From positions 3,781,379-3,845,378 of the forward strand of contig CAKMRJ010004445.1 of the NCBI GenBank assembly GCA_928212115.1: a stretch of 64,000 bases of DNA, in the 5' to 3' direction. The DNA comes from Lactuca virosa (lineage: Eukaryota > Streptophyta > Magnoliopsida > Asterales > Asteraceae). The translations under genes and the position numbers were made by a program. The notes under the pieces are model-generated. The model did not search any database, had not been told where the DNA came from, and was given only the letters and a program-made list of their open reading frames with translations. Shown in pieces: positions 33,779-44,541 of the stretch; the first letter of the stretch is position 1; every line of letters begins with the position of its first letter.

Positions 33779-35340
33779 GGTGGATGCCGGTGGTGGTAGT
33801 GGTGGTTGCTGAGAAATGGGAATAAAGGAGAAGATGGATTGTTTGTATTGGTGAATAGTGGCTGGTTTTTGTGAGGTGGGAATGTTGCCATGAAAGATTA
33901 GTTTGGAAGATAGCGGGTGGTGTTTTCAGGGCCAAGAAAATCGTGTGGGCATGGCATGTGAAGGATAAGGCAATTTAAGAAAGTTTTGACAGAGGTGGAT
34001 TTGGTGAAAGAATTAAATGTTTGCTTCTCTACGACAAAAAGACAACGATGGGTGATGTTAGAATGGGTAAAAATCGTTATCCATAATGATGAAAGGCACC
34101 GACCAGCAAGTAGGAGCGCTCGGCCGTTCATGACAAACGTTCCATGATTTTCCACAATACATTACACAGCAGAGAGAGGACTCATAATATATTAGGAATG
34201 CGATTTAATATATTTTTTTTATGATAAATAAAATTACAGATCAGTAACAATATTTGGGACAAAACGGTTAAACATTAAGCAACTTTTATATAATTTTACA
34301 CATTATTGTTGGCTATAATTTATAATTGGGTTAATTTGATAGCTGGATAACGAAATTTCTAAAATTCCAAAAAACACCATTGAATTGAAAAACGTCACTA
34401 CAATGAATTACTTGGTATTAAAAAAAATATCATGTTGACCTCCTATACTGTAGGTTTAATAGGTCAAACATACTTTTGGTTAATTGTAAATTTAACGAAC
34501 TAGTTAAAAAAGTTAAGTTTTCCAATGAACTACTACTTCAAATGTTCAAAAAAATAGTTTATAATGTCACTACAATGAGCTACTAGTTAAAATGTTAAAA
34601 AAAAAAAAAACAACCACAATCTAAAAATTGTTATCAAAACGTAGTGAGTTATTTAAAATTTTCAAAAAATATCATGATGCCCTTTTTTTAAAACGACAAG
34701 TGTAACATGTTAAGTTTTCTAAATCGGAAATGTTTGTTCAAAACCATACCTAGAACTAAATGTTTGTTCAAAAAACACATATAAACATGGAGCGTTTGTT
34801 AAAAATCGTCATCGACCACTTCAATATCAAGATTTGACTGAATTTTTTTTTTCATCATCAAACCGTCCACTTTTGTGTTTCTAAGTTGATGACTATACTT
34901 AATTATTCGATCTCAACAGCAGATTATATATTCATCTTTCCTATTATGTTTTTCTTTTGGAAAGACAAAATTATATAAAGTAACAAAAATAGAAACAAAA
35001 TATTACAAAAAGTACAAACTAAAGTTGGGTTTCGCAACCAAGTAACTAAATTCGGCTTTACTTTTCTACAACTATTAGAAAAAAAAAACTCGCTATATCA
35101 ACATCACCAAAAACATCATATTTCTTAGGAATAGTCATTCCAAAAGTAAGAGAATCACGAAACCTCCAAAGCGTCCAAAACGAAGTCAAGACCATTGCAT
35201 CAAAATTCAAAGGTCTTTCGTTGACCACCTATCAACCAAACTGCATTCACCCAAGTAATAAGAGAGCGAAGAGTAAGAGGAGTTAGAAGCTCCAACCCCC
35301 ACCAAACAACAATCAGAAACCAAAACTAAATAAATGAGGG
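33779..35340. other. PMI1 upstream region and AT-rich intergenic DNA
   Basis: The first ~350 bp should hold the PMI1 5' UTR and promoter (minus strand). From about 34200 the DNA is AT-rich with short imperfect direct repeats (CACTACAATGA-CTA at about 34395 and 34566; TGTTTGTTCAAAA at about 34733 and 34761), which suggest an old, unrecognised transposon. No ORF is supported. Confidence 0.5.
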
Positions 35341-35344
35341 ACGT

Positions 35345-35710
35345 CTAGAAAAAAAACATGTGCGACCGTCTCACACAACCTAAGCCGCTGAAACAAGTAA
35401 TGTAGTCAATAAGTAATGGAGTCAAACTCAATATCCCTAGCTGAAAAATGCTCCTTCGATGGAATGCTCTCCAAACTATATGCCAGAAGAGAATATTCAA
35501 CATAAACATGTGCAACTGTCTCACACAACGCAAACCGTTGGAACAAGTAATGGAGACAACCTCAATACCCCTAGCTGAAAAATGCTCCTTCATTGGAATG
35601 TTCTCCAAACCAATATGCCACAAGAGAATATTCAATATAATAGGAAGTGAATTGTTCCACCTTGTCTCCCTCCCCTACCATAAACATATGACTATCCAGG
35701 AACGCACATG
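35345..35710 (-). pseudogene. LINE remnant, zf-RVT region, internally duplicated
   Basis: The minus strand reads TRWNNSLPIILNILLWH, then ENIPMKEHFSARGIEV, then CVRQLHMF and a terminal IVWRAF. This is the order of the zf-RVT domain that ends plant LINE reverse transcriptases (W-N-x-x-x-P-x-K-x-N / P-T-x-x-x-L-x-R-G / C-x-x-C-x-H / V-W). A ~145-bp block containing it is present twice in tandem (about 35355-35505 and 35506-35645). Normal zinc ligands are partly lost. Similar decayed sequence may extend to ~36120. Confidence 0.55.
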
Positions 35711-36124
35711 AAGACACCGAGAATTCATTGGACACATAAGCAGCCAACATAGCCTATCATGTCTTAGAACTAGAATAAGCCCCTACAACAAAGATATGAA
35801 AGCATTCCACTAATCCTTCTCACCCACTCCTATCAGATTCTGTCTAAGGGAACTAACTTATGACCCCAAAGCAACTCGATGATCTCTGTTTGAGATCTCC
35901 TTATTTTAATCCAAAGCATAAACTTGATTATAAGAAAAAGAAAGGATGTCATCCCTAAGCCAAGCATCATGAGAAAAGTTCATGAGAACCCCATTACTAA
36001 CTCGAATTGGAAAAACTTCCACAAGTCAAGACCTTGATCCCTCAAATTTTAGAAAAAAAACAATAATCACATTCCAAGGCCCCTTACGAGACATCGAACG
36101 AGCAAAAAAAATGTATTCCCCATT

Positions 36125-37462
36125 TTAAGTACTATGTCCTCTTTTTGGATGACATCTCTCATTTCTTGTGGGTTTTTCCTCTTCGTGGTAAATCTGATGT
36201 GTTTACTGTTTTCTCTAATTTTTATGTTTATGCTCAAAATCAATTCAAAACCACAATTCAACTTTTTCAATGTGACAATGGTCGCGAATTTAATAATCAA
36301 ACGTTACTTAATTTCTTACACAATAAAGGCATTAAGATCATGTTTTCTTGTCCCTACATGTCTCAGCAAAACGGCAAGGTTAAACGTGTCATTCGCACCA
36401 TTGACAACATTCTTCGAACCTATCTATTTCAAGCCTTGTTATCCCCCAAATTATGGGTTGATGCCCTTTTGACTGTTGTGCATACTCTCAATCTTCTTCC
36501 TACAACCACTCTTTCTTTTAACGATAAATTGGAGCATCTATTCGATTCCTTTCCCACATATATTCACCTTCGTATGTTTGGTTGTCTCTACTACCCAAAT
36601 CTTTCAACATAAACTTTATATGTGCTCCTCTGCGTGTGTCTATCTAGGACCGTCTCCTAATCACCACAACCATCGTTGCCTCAATCTCATCACCCAACGT
36701 ATCATCCCGTATCATCATGTCATCTTTTATAATGATCACTTCCCCTTTACGGATTTGAACTCCACTTCCCCTGTCTTCAATTATGAACCTTTTCTTACTA
36801 ACGACACTCGTACTCCCTTATAATCCAACAAACCAATACCTCTCATGTCACTTCCATTAGTGACCCCACCCCCAATTCACTTGCTATCTTTCCTTCGACG
36901 CCTCCTACTACTCCCTGCCTACTCAAAATCCTCCTTCCCTTCCTCCTCCTACACATCCTGTGGTCACCCGATCTCGCACCGGGTCCCTCCGCCCAAAACA
37001 GATTTTTAATCTCTCGGCCACTGTCGACATCTCGCCCATTCCTCGATCCACTGCTCTGGCCCTATGTGATCCACATTGGAAAGATGCTATGGATTTTTAG
37101 ATGTCTGCTCTTACCTCTAATGACACATGTGATCTCGTTCCTCCTCCCCCAACTGGTAGTATTGTAGGTTGTCGATGGCTCTACCATCATAAGTTTGATA
37201 GCAAAGGACACCTCGAAGGCTACAAAGGTCGTTTTGTTGCTCAAGTCTTCTCCCAAATTCCCTGGACTAGATTTTGATGACACTTTCAGCAATGTTGTCA
37301 AACCTGCTACCATACATACGATTCTTAGCATCGTGATATCAAAACACATGCCTATTTATTCACCAGTTAGATGTCAAAAATTATTTCCTTCATGGTGATC
37401 TCTCTAAGGAAGTGTACATGAAGCAACCCCTGGCTATGTATATTCCTAAGAAGTACTAGTTG
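36125..37462 (+). pseudogene. Copia remnant: integrase core to RT N-terminus
   Basis: Integrase core is open at 36145-36612 (DDISHFLWVFPL, the CDNGREF catalytic Asp, PYMSQQNGKVKR with Asn-Gly, LRMFGCLYYPNLS). A Pro/Thr-rich linker with stops follows. The RT start is at about 37060-37400 (DPHWKDAM, a VGCRWLYHHKFDSKG motif and FDDTFSNVVKPATI). It ends abruptly before the YVDD region. Both ends are truncated and no LTRs are seen. Stops within the linker and RT show it is an old fragment. Confidence 0.85.
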
Positions 37463-37490
37463 ATTATAGCTAATAGCTCTGGAACCAATT

Positions 37491-37920
37491 TGTCACACCC
37501 TCGGACACAAGTAGAAATGCCAAGGTGTGCGACGTAAATTAGTGATCACAACTATTGAACATACATTGAACAGTGCAAATATAACATTCTATTATTATCC
37601 AAATAGAAATTACATTGACATTGATTATTGCTAAATCACGACACACACCTAACGCTTCAATGTTTACAAATGTATAGTAAAAGAAAGAAAAGCTTTCTAT
37701 GCAAACTTTTCCGACCTGCTAAATAACCTGAGAATACATACATTAAGATACGTCAACAAAAGATTATTGGTGAGTTCTATAGGTTTTGACACAAATTATT
37801 TTTATAAAAAAGACTGTTTTATAAAATTTATCTAGTTGACCAGCTTTTATAAATTCCTACTTTTCTATCAAAACTATAAAATAAGTGAGTTATAAAAAGT
37901 GTATTTGTACTATTTAGAAA
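37491..37920 (-). repeat. Gypsy LTR fragment with PBS remnant, minus orientation
   Basis: On the plus strand AGCTCTGGAACCAATT (37475-37490, a degraded iMet PBS on the minus strand) is followed by TGTCACACCC, the 3' end of a gypsy LTR. The block CCTGAGAATACAT ... GTCAACA ... TTGGTGAGTTC (37725-37779) matches the LTR at 44026. It is cut at 37920 by the next LTR. Confidence 0.68.
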
Positions 37921-38465
37921 TGTAACATCCTATTTCGGGTCGTCTGTGATTTAGGGTTCGTGGGCTGCAACCCAGGCATGTGAAAGCCTCGGGGCTGCGA
38001 CGAGTAGCTAGAAGCGTAGGGCTTCTCGCCACCTTTCCGTGGATATGAGATTCATTGGAAACGGACTTATAACGAAGAAGTTGTGATAGTTTGAAGTTTT
38101 GGCAAGTTTAGTCCCTTATTCGAGAAAGGTGGCAGCTGAGTAACGGGGCGTACATGTGTGTATGCTTAGCGTACTCATGTGCGTGATTTTGAAGCAAAGC
38201 CACCTAGTGTGTATGCTTAGCGTACAAGAGGGTACGTTGGGCGTACTAGGCACAGGGTGAAAACCATAAAAGAGGGGTGTGTCCCTATTTAAAGAACATG
38301 ATGGCCTCATTTCTGGCCACCATTTCCAGCCTTCAACCCTCTCAAAACCCTAATATTCGTTCCTCTAGCTTGAGTGTCCATTTTTGAGCTTCTAAGTCTT
38401 CTTGTGGTATCCTTGAAGTGACTAAGGAGCATTGAGGAGGATGGAGTTGGAGTCCATGCCTTGGA
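37921..38465 (+). repeat. Gypsy LTR fragment (TGTAACATCC family), plus orientation
   Basis: Starts TGTAACATCC, as does the LTR at 61043. Near-palindromic GTATGCTTAGCGTAC (twice) and GTACGTTGGGCGTAC lie at 38158-38250, and a TATA box (CTATTTAAAG) at 38285-38294. It is interrupted at 38466 by another LTR; its 3' half is not found. Confidence 0.72.
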
Positions 38466-41194
38466 TGTGACAACCATCAAATTTCGGTCAAGTCAAAGTC
38501 AAACAAAGTCAACTAGTCAAACCGGTCAACTCCATTAACCCTTGTATGATAGGGTTTACGTTATGTAATCACTGTACAATTCGCTATTTTAATGAGAAAA
38601 CATCATTTGGAAAGTTCATGTGTTTGATTTTCCTTAGCCTTAACAGTGCTAAACAATGAACCAAAGCGATAAAACACTATTGCACAATCATCGGGATTGT
38701 GTAGGACACTAAATCATGGCTTAACGGGGTCTATGGACCTTGCGTTGCGAAGCCGGACACTCAAAAAGATCACAAACGAAACCTCTCTCAATCTCATTCA
38801 AACCCTACTCAAGATTACTTGACGCTAATAGGATCAAAACCCATACACTACGATATAAATTGACGTTAATAGCAACATAGTATAGTACAACGTTATAACT
38901 ATAATCAAATTAAATTATGATACCATATTAAAATCAAATCAAAGTATAATGCTCTAATTAAATTAAAAGAATCAAACTTGAATGCTATAATTAAACTTCA
39001 AATCAAAGTAGATTGTTATAATCAAATCATAACCTATCTTTTATAAAACTCCATTTTTATAAACTTTACATTAAATTTTATAAAACTCTATTTTTATAAA
39101 CTTTACTTTAAGTTTTATAAAACTCTTATATTAATTATGTAAAAGATGCTTGTGTTAGTGGAAAATTATGAAGACCACCAAAAGCAAAAAGATTATTCCC
39201 ATGGTCTCCCACTCTCACCTCCCATCCACTTTCCTTTCCTTTTTCTCCCAACACATTATTCTCTTCACCACTTAAACCTTCTCTAATCTTTCTCTCACTC
39301 TCAATCTCAAAATTTCCTCCAAGAAATACTCATATTCCATCCAAGAACAATCTATTATACTCAAATCTTCATCCCTCTTGAAGCATTCATCAAGGTATGT
39401 TGTTAAAAGTTTCAAATTCATACAAGAAACAAATTAAATCCACCAAAATATCTAAAACTCATTTTATGCATAAACCTGATTTTTCTCAGAATACCATCAA
39501 TAAAATAAGAAGTTCTGGAAATTTTCAGAAAATAACTTATTTTTATTGAATTACTATAATTATTGCAATAAAGTAGGACAATAATTCACACAAAATACTT
39601 TTTCATTCAATAAATTCTGAGAAAATTCTAGGATGACCTATATATTGATTAAACATAATTTATGAAGTTTCATGCATTTATATTATTGTTTACTATTATT
39701 TATGATTTTATTGATTAATTAATAATGAAATATATAAAAACTACTTCCCATAGTCACAAATATCTGAAACTTATACACTGGGCTCTATATCATGTTATAA
39801 AACTATGGTTAATTTTACAGAATTTTTGGGAATCATTTACTATTTTTCCCGAATTTTGTTGTTGTTTAATCATTAAAGTATTAATAAATACTAAAACAGT
39901 TCAGAAAAATATAAAAATTTTACAGTAATTAATATTGTATGAAATAATGATTTCCTAATAATTTCATAATTTTTCAATTATGTTTACTATTTAAAACCAT
40001 TTTCCTAAGTATTTAAGCATGTAAAAATGCATTTTAATGATTATTTCATATAAATAATTGTTAAAATCTGTAAATAATTATAATTGGGCAATTTATTATT
40101 TTAATAAGAAATTATTAAAATCTGGCCTAAGTTGAAAATATAAATTAATTATGCAAAGTAATTAATTCAATTTAAAATTTATTTAACAAATGAATACCTT
40201 AATATATATAATCAAAATGAATTATTGTTAATTCATCTAATATAAGAATGTGTCTAAATATTTGTTAATACTCCATTCTCGTTTAGCAGTTCCTAAACCA
40301 AAACTATAATTATTATATTAGGTTCTACGCCATTTTGACCCGAACCGTCTATCGTACGACACACGCATTTCGTTTTGGGACTAATGTGAGTAATCTACCC
40401 CATATTTTATAATTTCAATACTTTTGGGGTGTATCATGGTGGTTCTAATATGTTCCAACTTCATTTTATTGTTTTATCACAATTGAGAGATTGTTGGGAC
40501 ATTTATACGTGAGTCATTAATTGTATAACTATTGTTTGTTTACGCTACATGTACTTGTAGTGCATTACCATTTTTAGTCTAATCTCCATGACTATGCCCG
40601 TATTCTTGAGGTACGTTATGGACAATAATAGCGCTATTGGGTTGACCACCCCGCCTTGGGACGCTAAGGTGATTGATCGCACGTGGTTGAGTGTGTATGA
40701 TGATTAGATGCTCCATCCTATATATATATATATAATATATATTATATAATATACATATGTATATATAGGGTGAGGACTTATTGTTGTTGTTATCATTTGT
40801 TAATCAATTTTTGATTTATAAACCATTATCTCAAATACAATTGTTTGCCGACTTCAAAAGAAAACAAACTTCGAATTATAAATGTTTCAACTTCACAATT
40901 TTCTCTACTTAAAATTACTTACTCACCAACTCTCGTAGTTGACCTGTTTTTACCCATGATGCAGATTTGAAGAATGAAGTTGATGAAAAATAGGTTGTGC
41001 CTTAGAAATCCACAAGACTATTTAAATTTGATGTAATAAATGTTGTTCGTATTTGGATTTGGATTTGTATGTTGTGGATCTTGTTTGCATACTTAGTACT
41101 TAATTGAATCTAATCATATTATAACATAGTTGTCATGAGACTTTGAACAATATATCACGCCTTGATCGATTCCGACAAGGATCGGGGTGTGACA
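38466..41194 (+). repeat. Gypsy 5' LTR, 2.7 kb, plus orientation
   Basis: Begins TGTGACAACC and ends CGGGGTGTGACA, followed by GA and the iMet PBS. It contains long AT-rich stretches, a (TA)n tract at about 40716-40765, and the shared ACTCACCAACTC block at 40921. The type fits Tekay/Del-like chromoviruses. The element is otherwise lost; only some leader follows. Confidence 0.75.
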
Positions 41195-41197
41195 GAT

Positions 41198-41210
41198 TGG
41201 TATCAGAGCC
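41198..41210 (+). other. Gypsy primer-binding site, tRNA-iMet
   Basis: TGGTATCAGAGCC begins three bases after the LTR end, confirming a plus-orientation 5' LTR. Confidence 0.88.
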
Positions 41211-42431
41211 CTTGACTATAGGGAATTAGGTTAATTGCCTTGACCTAGTCTATAGCCTCTAGGGTCCTCTCGTATGCTAGTTTATAAAATGCACACACAA
41301 CTGCATGCAATTCACACTTAGAAAATCCTAGGAATACCTTTGTGTGTTAATTGCTCCCTTAAGTGCATACGTATTACTCCTGACACTTATATGTGTGCAT
41401 ACACTGGTGAATATTCTCCTCTTTCTCTAAAAATCACACACATATTCAAGTGGTTTAAAAAAATGTATATACATATATATTCCTTAGAGCTCATAGGAAA
41501 TTCAAAGTCATCCACTCTAGTCGGGTAGGATCATAGTAATTGACGCGTAGTAACTGGAAGGGGGAGGTGCCGGTAGCCCGAAAGTCCTGACTAGGTAAGC
41601 ATTCGTATACATCCCAATCAACCGAGGGACCAGTTTGCTTATCTGGGGACCAAGGGCGAGAGTTCCCAAACCTATAGGCCAAAGCGCGTCATTCACATTA
41701 CTTTTGAGCCATCAAAATACCCGACCTTATCAAACGTATCCGAAAGGATACACTCCAAAATGGCCAACTCATTGGACTATTAAGTTCCCTAATGGGCCTA
41801 GAAGTGGGAAAGAAATGTGAAAACTTAGTTTTGTGGGGCCCACGCAAGTGCTACATGTTTCACATTTAGTAACCATGGAAAGCCCAAAAGGTGCCCAACA
41901 CTCCTAACAATGGCCCAACAAGTGTTTTACAATTATTTTACCCAACAATGTCTAAAAAAAAACTTTATTTCCATAATCAATTTACAAATAACTCACAAGT
42001 CCATATGCGTGTTTCTCATAGTTGACATGTTCCTTGTTTGGTTGTGGACTTAGGGTAGACTCATTAGGATCAACAGTCTAATAAAATTTTAATTACACAT
42101 AACTGGGGGGCATGTCGAGTGAATCTTAGGAGTGGATCAGACATGGAACAAATCACAAGATTATAATCAAGTTATTCCTACTAAATTCATAAGTCTATTT
42201 ATATAGACCTCTGGTATAGAGTCGTCAGCGTAGTCGTGTCGGCAATCTAGAATATAGCTAAATACATAATACAAACTATAATACCCAAATTATACAAAAT
42301 TTTCTGCATTAAAAATCAATAGACAAACACAATGAAACTAAAAAGGGTAACAATCTATCAAGAGAAAAACACATACAATGTAGATTAAAATCCACTAATT
42401 ATAACAAAATGGCTAAAAGAAAAGGTAAGGA
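41211..42431. other. Gypsy leader remnant, then RKD 3' flank
   Basis: About 41211-41700 looks like untranslated leader of the element whose LTR ends at 41194. From ~41700 several GGGCCC/GGCCCA words occur (41797-41930), a feature of the nearby gypsy LTRs. About 42060-42431 is AT-rich flank of the RKD gene and should hold its 3' UTR. No gag frame or other gene is found, and the element boundary cannot be placed. Confidence 0.45.
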
Positions 42432-43538
42432 CTAAGGATTGTTAAGTCCTCTCTTCTTATAAATAGCTTTGAAGCAAGCTTGCCTAAGCTTCTTTGTTCT
42501 TTCTGTCAATTCCATACCTGGCAATTTCTCCATCATCTTCTTGTGCCCTGCTAACGTCTCTACCTCCTCCTTTAATCCCAACTCCTAGTTTTTTTAGGTA
42601 GATGCAATATATTTTTCGTGTGAGTTCACAAAATTTACAATGAGTTAAGTTTATGTAAATATAAATCAGAAATCGTAGTAAAACAATTGATTTGATGTGG
42701 CATATGCCTAGGGCCTATGTTTATGTTATAAAGAAACTAATAATTAAAATTTTAGAAAATACCAAAACTACTTTGGTTACCAAGTGCATGCATACATGCA
42801 TGAGTAATGTATAGAAGGTTATTATCGTAGTTTACCTTGGCATTTTGAATGAGGGATTGAAGGCTCTTAAGTTTTCTATGAGGCCATCTATTTATGTTTA
42901 GCTCTCTGCATCTTTTCTTCAACAATGTTAACCCTATTCCTAGTTCCTTTGCTGCCATGATCATCGGCATCTCAAAGTACTTCTCTATCTCTTCGAACTC
43001 CAATGGTCTCAATCCCTTTGCCATCTTCCGGCCACCGTGATCAGTTGGTGGCAGCACTAGAACTACATGTAGCCTCACCACCGGATTTACAGTCTTCACT
43101 GAAACTAACCAATGGTAAATTACCATCCTCCCAACAATCCTATAAGCTTATATCTTCAAGGGGATCCAAATCGTGAAACTCATTCTAGAAATGATGTTTT
43201 GATCTTTGTTAAGTACTGTGGAAACGTTCTGATCGAGCACTTCATGCAATTTTTCCGACAACTCGTAATCATGATGGTCGAGCATGTCACCACTGCAAAA
43301 AATCCAAAAAAAAAAAAAAAAAAAAACTCAAGATAATCAAATCCAACACGATGAAAGACTCTTTTTGATCACTACAAATCCAAACCATGTTTTGATCAAT
43401 ATAGACAAAATCACTTTTCTGTGCGAAAGATGGGGTAATGAGTGACGTTTATATATACCTGAAAAGATCTTGATGATCAAAGTACTGAAACCAATCGAGG
43501 TCATCTATGGGGTTTTGATGATCTGCAGGTGGATCCAT
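42432..43538 (-). CDS. RKD: RWP-RK (RKD-type) transcription factor, with in-frame stop
   Basis: Three exons on the minus strand: 43538-43459 (ATG, MDPPADHQNPIDDLDWFQYF), 43292-42836 and 42584-42432 (ending TAG). Both introns have GT/AG ends and phases match, total 690 bp. Exon 2 encodes the RWP-RK domain: LEFEEIEKYFEMP, AAKELGIGLTLLKKRCREL and the signature RWPHRK; exon 3 adds the RKD C-terminal TERTKKLRQACFKAIYKKRG. RKD proteins are nuclear DNA-binding factors acting in egg-cell and gametophyte programmes. The frame has a TAA at 43150-43148. Between ~43187 and ~43045 the protein-like reading (EFHDLDPLEDISL, DCWEDGNLPLVSFSED) is in another frame and also meets a TAG. An unrecognised intron, a pseudogene or sequence error are all possible. 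Confidence 0.82.
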
Positions 43539-43860
43539 TTGTGAGGGAGAAGTTAAAAGTTGCGGTAAGAATGTGATGATTTATATAAGTGAAGTGGGAG
43601 AAGTAATTAATAACAAATAAAGAGGAAATGAATATATATGGTCTTTGAGCTGTAACCTTCTTCTTCAATTCACACACATATACGTATATGTTGCCGCAAA
43701 TTATGACTTATGTGCCTCATGCATTTAATACATCACATGCCTACTGCATATTCTTGACTTTGAAGCTACGTACCAGTTTCAAATTTCCCCAGTAGCACAC
43801 TTTTCATTAGAAAGTACTCCAAGTCTTCACACATGAACCAGTAGCTGACTCCCATCATCA
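43539..43860. promoter_or_regulatory. Upstream region of the RKD gene
   Basis: About 320 bp between the RKD start and transposon sequence. It should contain 5' UTR and proximal promoter. No motif can be assigned with confidence. The short distance to the transposon means the gene's promoter is partly TE-bordered. Confidence 0.45.
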
Positions 43861-44025
43861 AGAGTTCCACTCGGGCTCTAGCTGATTGTACACACTGCTC
43901 CGTCTCGTTTTCTCTTTAAACTCTTACTCGTTTTTAGAAAAATCATTTCTTTTCTGAAAAATTTCTCAAATCCTCAGTTTGAGTCCGGACATACCCGAGA
44001 GTACATCTGAATCCCTCAAACCAAG
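43861..44025 (-). other. Leader of gypsy element B, split by a solo LTR
   Basis: Read on the minus strand, CTTGGTTTGAGGGATTC... directly follows the PBS at 46980-46992 once the solo LTR is removed. The PBS-proximal words match the leader after the LTR at 61043 (TTGGTATCAGAGCCTTGGTT). The left end is uncertain, because RKD flank begins without a recognisable LTR. CCAAG at 44021-44025 is the target duplication of the solo LTR. Confidence 0.65.
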
Positions 44026-44459
44026 TGTCACACCCCCGAAACCAGACGGCGGAAACGTCCGGGGGCTCGCGTGACTTAAATTGAATACCATCACAATGAA
44101 TATATATGAATCATAACATAAACATCACCATGCATCAATACATTACAACTGATATTGTTTACATCCCGTACATTGTTTCAAATATTACACATTCATAACA
44201 CAAACTGTTTCAGAGTTTTCAAAACAAAACATTCTAACATACTTGGTATTACCCTTCCGCTTATCTGTTACCTGAGAATACAATATATTTTGGAAAAACG
44301 TCAACATATGAAATGTTGGTGAGTTCATAAGCAAGGTTGTGAATAAAATGATTTGTATAGTTTGTAAAACCCAGAAAATCCGATATTTTCTGAAAAGACA
44401 ATAGTTTATCAAAGTGTGAAGATCCATAAGTTGATGCATGAATGATTTCAAGACATATA

Positions 44460-44541
<82 letters not shown>

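Noticed and set aside
34200..35000. Possible LTR or MITE upstream of PMI1
   Set aside because: Only short imperfect direct repeats; no terminal repeats or target duplication could be defined.
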